Source: Actinomycetes bacterium (lineage in GTDB: Bacteria; Actinomycetota; Acidimicrobiia; Acidimicrobiales; Acidimicrobiaceae). Taken from it: 13,344 nt of DNA. How positions within the stretch are numbered: the first letter of the stretch is position 1; each line of letters begins with the position of its first letter. Shown piece by piece: positions 7,066-13,344 of the stretch. The translations under genes and the position numbers were made by a program. The stretch covers positions 1 through 13,344 of the forward strand of contig JAJYGZ010000249.1 in NCBI GenBank assembly GCA_021790495.1, read 5' to 3'. The notes under the pieces are model-generated. The model saw only the letters and a list, made by a program, of their open reading frames with translations, had not been told where the DNA came from and did no database searches.

Positions 7066-7174
7066 AAAGTCGACGATGGGCCACCGAGCGATGTCGGCGG
7101 ATCCGTCGCGAAGATCGAGATGGGCGGCACCTGAGCATGGCCGAATCTCCAGGTAAACAAACGGGCGGGATAGT

Positions 7175-7861
<687 letters not shown>

Positions 7862-7870
7862 TCTGGGAAA

Positions 7871-9280
7871 ATGACGATGAAAAAAGGCGTCAAATCGATC
7901 AGATCTCGGGTGCTTTCGGTGCTCTTTCTCACCGGAGCATTCGGCATAATCGGGAGCTTCTTGGCAGCAAATAGCATCGAGAGAGCGAGCGAAGCCCAAA
8001 TGCTTCGCGCCGAGGCGAGATCGATATCCAGATCGGTGCTCCAACTTGCCGAGGATAGCCAACCGTACTCCGTCTTTGAGGCAATCGCGCACGCGACGCC
8101 AGGGGTCTCGATAAAGGTGGTCCGGGGTTCCACGGTCATCTATAGCAACTCCGCGGCCCCAGCAGCTCCAGGCGGGGAATCCTTCACGCGTTCCGACGGG
8201 TCAATCGCGGTGACTGTCTCCACCCCCGCACCCAATACGACACCCCTTTCAGCGGAACTCACGGCGGTCTCGGCGATCGTAGTGCTTGGGGTTCTCTCGG
8301 GAGCAGTCTGGGTAACGCGTATCATCTCCAAGCTTGTCGGAGGTTCGGTGGAAGAGGCCTCGGCGGTGGCTTCCAAGATCGAATCGGGCGACTTGAGCGC
8401 CAGGCTCGATACCGCGTTGCCTCCGGAGTTCGAACGACTGGCCTCCGCCTTTGACAACATGGCCGCCAAGCTCGAGGAGTCGGATTCAGAGCAGCGGAGA
8501 TTCCTTTCCGATCTGGTGCATGAGATCGCGACGCCGATAAACGCGGTTACCGGCCTAGCCATCGCGGTGGCGGATTCCACCATCGACGACGAGGCCCAAA
8601 GAGCCGAAGCCGCCGAGCTCATCACTTCGGAGACCCGCCGCATATACCGCCTTCTCGAGGACCTCAGGGCCCTGGACACCCTGGAACTCACCGCAACCGC
8701 CTCGCAGTCGAAGTTCGACTCCGAAGAGCTATGCCGCACGGAATTTCAACGATTTTGGCCCGAGACGCGCCGCAAGGGAGTGGAATTCTCGTTCAGCTGC
8801 GAGTCGACTCCGCTTCACCAAGATCGCCGGCTCCTGGAAACCGTCATCGACAATCTGATAACCAATGCGATCCGTTACGTCAACCCGGGAGACACCATCG
8901 CCCTCATCGGAAAGTCGTTAGGGCGCGAAGCATTCTCGATCTCGGTAACCGATACGGGCATCGGAATCGAGGAACGCCATCTCGAACGGATCTTCGACCG
9001 CCTTTACCGCGCCAACGACGCTCGGGACAGGGCGAGCGGAGGTACCGGCCTCGGCCTTTCCATAGCCCGCAAAGCCGCTCTCACGGTAGGGGGCAAGATC
9101 ACCGTGTCGTCAATTTACGGGGAGGGAAGCACCTTCGTACTGACCTTCCCGGTTGAACTCAAAGCCTCGAGCCCCGAGCCGCCGCCAGACTCTCCTCCTG
9201 GCGAAACGACTGCGCATACGCCACTCAACGAGACCACCGCAACAGCGTCGGTTCCGATTCAAGCCTTAGGCAATGAATAG
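7871..9280 (+). CDS. HAMP-domain sensor histidine kinase, partner of the OmpR regulator
   Basis: Membrane sensor kinase of 469 residues. One transmembrane helix lies at about 12-33, an extracytoplasmic sensor segment of about 95 residues follows, and a second helix spans about 130-152, then a HAMP domain (about 150-205). The phosphoacceptor motif is VHEIATPIN with His217; the usual arginine after HEx is alanine here. The ATPase domain is complete: N box DNLITNA (327-333), G1 DTGIGI (361-366), F-box region FDRLYRAND, and G2 GGTGLGLSIA starting at 390. A Pro/Thr/Ser-rich tail of about 38 residues follows. The ATG at 7871 may not be used: GGGA at 7865-7868 is better spaced for the ATG at 7877, giving 467 residues. 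The 3' end overlaps the downstream methyltransferase start (ATGAATAG, 8 bases). The signal sensed is unknown. Confidence 0.94.
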   Translation: MTMKKGVKSIRSRVLSVLFLTGAFGIIGSFLAANSIERASEAQMLRAEARSISRSVLQLAEDSQPYSVFEAIAHATPGVSIKVVRGSTVIYSNSAAPAAPGGESFTRSDGSIAVTVSTPAPNTTPLSAELTAVSAIVVLGVLSGAVWVTRIISKLVGGSVEEASAVASKIESGDLSARLDTALPPEFERLASAFDNMAAKLEESDSEQRRFLSDLVHEIATPINAVTGLAIAVADSTIDDEAQRAEAAELITSETRRIYRLLEDLRALDTLELTATASQSKFDSEELCRTEFQRFWPETRRKGVEFSFSCESTPLHQDRRLLETVIDNLITNAIRYVNPGDTIALIGKSLGREAFSISVTDTGIGIEERHLERIFDRLYRANDARDRASGGTGLGLSIARKAALTVGGKITVSSIYGEGSTFVLTFPVELKASSPEPPPDSPPGETTAHTPLNETTATASVPIQALGNE

Positions 9281-9938
9281 GGAACCGCTTCCCAAATTAC
9301 GCCTGGAGCTTCCCGCGGGCCTTGAGCGCCTGGCCGGATCGGTAAAGGGGTTCATGCCCGGAAATGAAGGCGAGGCTCTCGCCTATTGGGCCGCAAAGGC
9401 GTTGGACACTTCGAGTTCGCTGGGAATCGAAATCGGCACCTACTGCGGTAAGTCCACGATCTATTTGGCCTATGGCGCATCAATTTCCGGAGCTACCTTG
9501 GTGACCGTGGACCATCATCACGGCTCCGAAGAGAACGGCCCAGGCTGGGCGTATCATGACCCCCAACTGGTCGATCCCGTCACCGGCAAGCTCGACACCC
9601 TCTATCGCTTTAGGCGCACCTTGGACATCTCTGGACTCCAAGATCACGTAGTAGCCGTCGTCGCCCCATCTGCTCGGGCGGCGGCGATCCTACCCAAGCA
9701 GGTAAGCCTGGTATTCATCGACGGCGGACATGGGCGCGAGATCGCCTGGAGCGACTATCGCAACTTCGCTCCCAAGGTTGCACCCGGTGGCTACCTCTTG
9801 ATACACGACGTCTTCGAGGATCCAGCCCAAGGAGGCCGACCCCCGTGGGAGATCTTCGTCGAGGCCGTTGGACCGGGAGGATTCCAAGAGGTCGCCCAAG
9901 AGGGATCACTTCGCGTTTTGCGCTCCGGTGGCCGTTGA
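9273..9938 (+). CDS. Class I SAM-dependent methyltransferase, Methyltransf_24 / CmcI-TylF-like
   Basis: A 221-residue cytosolic protein with a Rossmann-like SAM fold. The SAM loop is EIGTYCGKST (53-62); strand 2 ends in Asp80 followed by HHHGSEE (81-87). FIDGGH (148-153) and IHDVF (177-181) sit where metal- and substrate-binding residues lie in metal-dependent O-methyltransferases of this group. The DHH-GSEEN segment and the C-terminal GSLRVLR match my memory of a conserved actinobacterial protein of unknown substrate. The ATG lies inside the sensor kinase stop region (8-base overlap), with AGG two bases ahead, so translation is probably coupled to the two-component operon. Its last 33 bases overlap the convergent barrel-protein gene. 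The neighbours suggest it methylates an intermediate of the adjoining glycosyltransferase/methyltransferase pathway. Fold is sure, substrate unknown. Confidence 0.88.
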   Translation: MNREPLPKLRLELPAGLERLAGSVKGFMPGNEGEALAYWAAKALDTSSSLGIEIGTYCGKSTIYLAYGASISGATLVTVDHHHGSEENGPGWAYHDPQLVDPVTGKLDTLYRFRRTLDISGLQDHVVAVVAPSARAAAILPKQVSLVFIDGGHGREIAWSDYRNFAPKVAPGGYLLIHDVFEDPAQGGRPPWEIFVEAVGPGGFQEVAQEGSLRVLRSGGR

Positions 9939-9975
9939 AGTCCGCTGCGCCGCAAGTCGTCGAGCGAAGTGATCC
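9903..9975. repeat. 12-bp perfect inverted repeat spanning the convergent gene ends
   Basis: GGATCACTTCGC (9903-9914) is the exact reverse complement of GCGAAGTGATCC (9964-9975), 49 bases apart. Between them TTGCG (9918-9922) and CGCAA (9951-9955) can pair, extending an imperfect stem. The left arm includes the stop codon of the barrel-protein gene and is also methyltransferase coding sequence; the right arm is barrel-protein coding sequence. The methyltransferase stop lies in the loop. It may act as a bidirectional terminator; no T run is present. Confidence 0.45.
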
Positions 9976-10952
9976 GCGAGCGAAAAACTCGTGGCGTCAG
10001 TGGCGATTTCGTTGGCGATGACGACCGCCGCGGCGGTATAGGTAGAAACTTCGCCGCCAGGATAGCTGACGTTGCCCGGGTCGACCAGGCCGGTGTAGTA
10101 GGAGCCGTCCTCGCGTCGGAACCGCCTAGTAGCTTCCAGCGCTTGGCGGGCCGCCTCAGGAACTCGCGCCATCGAAAAAGCCATCGCGGCCTCGGCGGTT
10201 TCCGCCGCGGTGTACCACGGTCGCGACGCGATGCACCTCACTCCGAACTCGGGAGAAAAAAATCTCCCGGCACTCTCGGCGAGCGAAGCAAGCGAAGCGC
10301 GGTGTGGTTCGTGGCGCGAGAGGCCGCACAGCGCAGGGTAGTACCAATCCATCGCCCAATCCGACTTGTCGAGCACTCCGGTACGCGCACCGCCGAGGTA
10401 TTCCGCCAAGGAAAGCTCGGCGATCTTCCACTCCGGACGCTCGCACTCATAAAAGCCCGCGAGCACTCGTCCCGCCTCCAAGGAGTTCAGGATCGAACAC
10501 GACCCCGCAAGGAGGGACTTCTCGTAGAGAGTTCCATCCGCACGGCACATCATGGGAATCGAGCCGTCGCTCCTCTGCAGTGCGACGAGATAGTCCAAGG
10601 CGGCCACAACCGAGGCGAAGATCTCCTCGGACTCAAATCCCCCTACGTAAGCCATCACTCCCAATAATCCCACCGCGATGTAGGAGGTGACATTGGTGTC
10701 GCGATTGGGCTCTTTAACCCCATTGGCGAGATAGTAGTGACAGAACGAGCCGTCGGCGTTTTGGAGTCGGACTAAGGCGCCCAAGGCCTCGACGGCTTCG
10801 TCCGCCCGGCCTCCGATCGCAAGCCCCATCGCTGCCTCGAGGTGATTCCACGGATCGATTGGTCCGCCTTCGAACCAAGGAATAAGACCGTTTGCAAGTT
10901 GTGAGCGCGCAAGGAATCCAGCCGTGGCAGCTATCTCGTGGGATTGGAGCAT
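9906..10952 (-). CDS. Terpenoid cyclase / prenyltransferase-fold alpha-alpha barrel protein of unknown function
   Basis: A 348-residue protein of the squalene-cyclase / protein prenyltransferase barrel superfamily. Three QW-like repeats are visible: LQNADGSF (63-70), LQRSDGSI (125-132) and FRREDGSYYTG (278-288). Other landmarks are IPWFEGGPIDPWNHLEAAM (24-42), MDWYYPALCG (201-210) and GVRCIASRPWYTAAE (237-251). They match my memory of actinobacterial proteins labelled 'prenyltransferase'. No DxDD cyclisation motif and no signal peptide are seen, so the enzyme label is structural only; it might bind or modify an isoprenoid or a glycan. Its ATG lies one base after the stop of the upstream methyltransferase, indicating coupled translation. 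The 3' end overlaps the convergent methyltransferase by 33 bases. Confidence 0.85.
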   Translation of the reverse strand: MLQSHEIAATAGFLARSQLANGLIPWFEGGPIDPWNHLEAAMGLAIGGRADEAVEALGALVRLQNADGSFCHYYLANGVKEPNRDTNVTSYIAVGLLGVMAYVGGFESEEIFASVVAALDYLVALQRSDGSIPMMCRADGTLYEKSLLAGSCSILNSLEAGRVLAGFYECERPEWKIAELSLAEYLGGARTGVLDKSDWAMDWYYPALCGLSRHEPHRASLASLAESAGRFFSPEFGVRCIASRPWYTAAETAEAAMAFSMARVPEAARQALEATRRFRREDGSYYTGLVDPGNVSYPGGEVSTYTAAAVVIANEIATDATSFSLADHFARRLAAQRTSTATGAQNAK

Positions 10953-10953
10953 T

Positions 10954-11739
10954 TCAGCACCCGATTCTAGCCGGGGCGCGGGTTCGCCCGACTTGACCTG
11001 GTAAAACGTGTGTACCGCTCGCCTCGCGGCGCGCGTATACCACGATAGACTTGCCGATGAGGGGCTGCACGAGACGCTCGATTCGATCGGCGCGCGGCGA
11101 ATTGCCCATCAATTGGGCGACCAAAAGCCCATGGAATCTCTTCACAACCCCAGTCGGCTCGCGATCCACTCCGAATAGGCATTTGAGCCACCAATAGGGC
11201 GAATGGAGTCCATGGGCGTAGTGATGGGTGATCCCGCCAAAGCCGCCCGCGGCCAGTCGCTTGAAAAGGGCGCGCTTGGAATAGATGCGGATATGGCCGC
11301 CGGCGGCTGAGTGGTACGCGAGCGAAAGGAGCCAGTTGAGCGCTTCGGGGAAAGCGCGGGGCACCGAGACTCCCAAAAACCCGCCCGGCGCGCAGCAGCG
11401 ATGGATCTCGGCTAGGACCCTGGCGTCGTCTTGGATGTGCTCGAGAATCTCTGCGGCGATCACCAAGTCAAAGCTGCCCTCGCAAAATGGCAGGGCGCGT
11501 GCATCGCCTTTAACCACCACGATGCGATCCGCCAGCTGGCGCGGCTCAAGAGCCAAGAAGTTCGCGGCGTCCAGCGCATTTTGTTCGATAGCCGCCAATG
11601 AGGCGTCATCGAGTTCGACGCACACCACACTCGCCCCCATTCTTGCCGCCTCGATGGCGTGACGGCCGCCGCCTGCGCCGAGATCGAGAACTCTCATGCC
11701 CGAAAGGTCTCCAAAACGCCCAAAGTCGAAGCTATTCAC
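10954..11739 (-). CDS. Class I SAM-dependent methyltransferase, UbiE/Methyltransf_11-like
   Basis: A 261-residue cytosolic methyltransferase. Motif I is VLDLGAGGGRHA (17-28), the acidic residue after strand 2 is Glu42 (VELD), the GDA of motif II is at 78-80, and FDLVIAAEILEHI (90-102) with LAEIHRCCAPGG (109-120) completes the UbiE-like core. The C-terminal half carries an aromatic stretch (HSPYWWLKCLFG, 179-190) that could form the substrate lid or touch a membrane. The GTG start overlaps the stop of the glycosyltransferase in a GTGA, classic translational coupling, and the barrel-protein gene begins one base after its stop. It is therefore expected to modify the glycosyltransferase acceptor or product. 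The methyl acceptor cannot be told from sequence. Confidence 0.9.
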   Translation of the reverse strand: MNSFDFGRFGDLSGMRVLDLGAGGGRHAIEAARMGASVVCVELDDASLAAIEQNALDAANFLALEPRQLADRIVVVKGDARALPFCEGSFDLVIAAEILEHIQDDARVLAEIHRCCAPGGFLGVSVPRAFPEALNWLLSLAYHSAAGGHIRIYSKRALFKRLAAGGFGGITHHYAHGLHSPYWWLKCLFGVDREPTGVVKRFHGLLVAQLMGNSPRADRIERLVQPLIGKSIVVYARREASGTHVLPGQVGRTRAPARIGC

Positions 11740-13094
11740 CGGGCCATCCCCTCGGCGCCGCGCTCCACCGCGCCAGCTCCCAGAACGACACTGGGAGCTG
11801 GCGCCTCGTCGAGTTCAGGGCGGCGACGGGCGCCCTCGATCGCCGCCCGATAGGTGGCAACGGTGCCGATCGCGGCGCTCTTCCAGGAGTAGCGGGCCAA
11901 AACGCGAAGCCGGGCGTGATGCGACAATGACAGTGCCAAACCATCGTTGTCGAAGATCTCCGATATCGCCGCCGCCAAGGAATGCGGATCGCCGGATCTG
12001 GCGATCAGGCCCGCCTCGCCGGACTCGCCGACCACCTCGGGCAATGCACCCCCGTCGGTTGCCACCAGCGGTATCCCGCAGGCCATCGCCTCGATCGCAG
12101 GAAGGGAAAACCCTTCGTAGAGACTCGGCACACACGCCACATGCGAGGTGGCGTACAGCGCCACAATCTCTTCTTGGCTAATCTTGCCACAAAACTCGAC
12201 CCGATCTCCCAGCCCGAGTTCGGCGACCCTGCGCTGCACATCGCTGCCCGATCTCCTCGCACCGATGATTCGCAATGAAACGTCGTGGTAGCAGCCTTTT
12301 AGGATGCCGAGAGCTTCGATCAAGTGGATTAGACCCTTGAGGGGCACGTCGGCGCTCGCGGTGGTTACTATCCGGTGAGCCTTGCGTTCTCGGGACGGGT
12401 CGGGACGAAAGACCGTGGTGTCGACCCCGATTGGGACAACCGCAACGCGCTCAGGATCGATGCCCATTGACTTGGCCATGTCTCGGCGCGAAGTCTCCGA
12501 TACGGTCAGCACGAAATCGATTCGGCGCGCCACCGCAGTTTGGTGCTTGACAAATCCATACCAGCGATACGACCCGAACTTGGCCTTGATCCCTCGCGCG
12601 GCCTTAAAGTCAAGCAAGCGGTCCACCGTGATTGGATGGTGTATCGAGGCGACCAGCGGCATCCCCTCATACGCCATCTTGAGCAGCGACCAGTTCAATG
12701 ACTGGTTGTCGTGGATGACGTCGAACTCCTCAAGCGACTCTGATATTGCTCGCGCCGCCCGATATCCGAATACGCGTGGCTCGGGAAAGGCCCCGGCGGA
12801 CATCAGCGCGAACTCCAGCGCGTCATAGCGGGTCTTGAACTCGCGAAGCTTAGGCACCCGAAAGGGGTCGCGCTCGCGGTAGAGATCAAGCGAGTCCAGC
12901 CGCACCAACGCTACGCGGTCGTCAAGTTCGGGGTAGGGAGGCCCGGAAAAGACGGTAACTTTGTGGCCCAGGTCGCTTAGCGCCTCGGTCAAGTACTTGG
13001 TGTAGACCCCCTGCCCGCCCGAGTAAGGATTCCCTCGGTAGACGCAAAACGCGACGCGCAGCGGTGCAGTGCCGGCACCATCATCCCCCGACAT
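11736..13094 (-). CDS. GT4-family (GT-B fold) glycosyltransferase
   Basis: A 452-residue retaining glycosyltransferase. The N-terminal Rossmann half begins with VAFCVYRGNPYSGGQGVY (14-31), holding the glycine-rich loop for the acceptor/donor cleft. VLTVSE (195-200) and VVPIGVD (219-225) mark the inter-domain region. The C-terminal donor domain has the E-x7-E motif, Glu327 and Glu335, within SLYEGFSLPAIEAMACG. The frame runs open to 13190, but the extension is only transporter-gene shadow rich in Trp; the ATG at 13094 fits the family N-terminus. That start lies 14 bases inside the transporter gene, and the stop overlaps the next methyltransferase in GTGA. There is no signal peptide, so it works on the cytoplasmic side, probably transferring a sugar from a nucleotide donor to a lipid or small-molecule acceptor that the neighbouring enzymes also modify. 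A tail of about 30 residues (423-452) is low-complexity. Confidence 0.92.
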   Translation of the reverse strand: MSGDDGAGTAPLRVAFCVYRGNPYSGGQGVYTKYLTEALSDLGHKVTVFSGPPYPELDDRVALVRLDSLDLYRERDPFRVPKLREFKTRYDALEFALMSAGAFPEPRVFGYRAARAISESLEEFDVIHDNQSLNWSLLKMAYEGMPLVASIHHPITVDRLLDFKAARGIKAKFGSYRWYGFVKHQTAVARRIDFVLTVSETSRRDMAKSMGIDPERVAVVPIGVDTTVFRPDPSRERKAHRIVTTASADVPLKGLIHLIEALGILKGCYHDVSLRIIGARRSGSDVQRRVAELGLGDRVEFCGKISQEEIVALYATSHVACVPSLYEGFSLPAIEAMACGIPLVATDGGALPEVVGESGEAGLIARSGDPHSLAAAISEIFDNDGLALSLSHHARLRVLARYSWKSAAIGTVATYRAAIEGARRRPELDEAPAPSVVLGAGAVERGAEGMAR

Positions 13095-13344
13095 GCAACC
13101 AGCCCAGAACGCTCTGGCCAACCAGCACCAGAGAAAGAGATGAAACAGCCACGACCACCACGGTAGCCACGGTACGAAAGATCGGTCCATTCGCAGCGCT
13201 GCCCAGCACCGAGCGTCGATTGGCGAGTACCAGGATGAAGATCAAAATGATCGGCGTGACAAGGCCCTGAAGCACCTGGGACAGCACCAGGAGCTTGATC
13301 AAGTTCACCGGAATCAGCGATATCCCGGCGCCGATCACGATCTG
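13081..13344 (-). CDS. Nramp-family divalent metal transporter, C-terminal end (cut by window edge)
   Basis: Only the last 87 codons are present; the frame is open past 13344 and the real start lies outside. The residues form strongly hydrophobic helices. The segment LSQVLQGLVTPIILIFILV followed by ANRRSVLG matches the late transmembrane region of MntH/Nramp-type proton-coupled Mn2+/Fe2+ (or related Mg2+) transporters, including the short basic loop ending in G. One more helix (about TVATVVVVAVSSLSLVLVG) precedes the C-terminus. The metal-binding motifs of helices 1 and 6 lie outside the window, so the ion cannot be inferred. Its stop overlaps the glycosyltransferase start by 14 bases, so it is probably the upstream gene of that operon. 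Confidence 0.82.
   Translation of the reverse strand, partial: QIVIGAGISLIPVNLIKLLVLSQVLQGLVTPIILIFILVLANRRSVLGSAANGPIFRTVATVVVVAVSSLSLVLVGQSVLGWLHVGG

Larger units (their letters stand above)
6831..7174. other. 344-base gap without a gene, between pepN and the two-component operon
   Basis: The frames crossing this gap give Arg/Ser-rich products with no recognisable domain, so I call none. A C-rich, A/T-poor stretch (about 6880-6950) gives way to an A/T-richer patch (about 6955-7010), the most promoter-like part. A GTTCAC direct repeat follows at 7047-7065, and CATCG/CGATG arms (7021-7025, 7035-7039) form another small inverted repeat. It is the likely control region for the regulator-kinase-methyltransferase unit. 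Confidence 0.5.

Noticed and set aside
8140..8739. Minus-strand open frame of 199 codons inside the second sensor kinase
   Set aside because: Ser/Ala/Arg-rich shadow of a gene whose sensor-kinase motifs are unmistakable.
13095..13190. N-terminal extension of the glycosyltransferase by 32 residues
   Set aside because: It is the opposite reading phase of the transporter's last helices; the Trp-rich string has no family counterpart, while the ATG at 13094 fits the GT4 N-terminus.

Overview
The window is a moderately GC-rich bacterial chromosome segment, densely packed with overlapping or nearly touching genes. The gene families point to Actinomycetota, possibly an Acidimicrobiia-like lineage: an actinobacterial-size M1 aminopeptidase with an ERAP1-like C-terminal region, and a glycosyltransferase / two methyltransferase / terpenoid-cyclase-fold gene set that I recall from actinobacterial genomes. 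The lineage call is inference. I see no rRNA, tRNA, CRISPR array, insertion sequence or phage gene.

Left part (1-4286). A CHASE3-HAMP sensor kinase (plus strand, 5' end at the window edge) is followed by an unrecognised 235-residue gene on the minus strand. Next is a stand-alone receiver protein on the plus strand. The receiver gene meets, tail to tail, an adenosine kinase-type PfkB sugar/nucleoside kinase on the minus strand. Their stop codons share a TTAA, and an 11-bp perfect hairpin lies just inside the end of the kinase gene. The kinase has a structured 5' leader in a 221-base gap shared with pepN.

Middle (4287-9280). The M1 aminopeptidase (pepN) is followed by a 344-base gap without a gene. 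It holds an inverted repeat close to the pepN stop, a weak promoter candidate and a GTTCAC direct repeat. Then comes a classic two-component pair: an OmpR-type regulator and a HAMP sensor kinase.

Right part (9273-13344). A Methyltransf_24-type methyltransferase starts inside the sensor kinase gene, so it is probably translated with the two-component pair. It runs into a minus-strand operon, read from the right edge: the C-terminal end of an Nramp-type metal transporter, a GT4 glycosyltransferase, a UbiE-type methyltransferase and a terpenoid-cyclase-fold (annotated elsewhere as 'prenyltransferase') protein. These junctions are overlaps of 14 and 4 bases and a 1-base gap. The two methyltransferases, the glycosyltransferase and the barrel protein probably act in one pathway making or modifying an unknown glycosylated or methylated product. 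That is the most interesting system here. Linkage of one methyltransferase to a sensor kinase operon suggests that part of the pathway is under environmental control.
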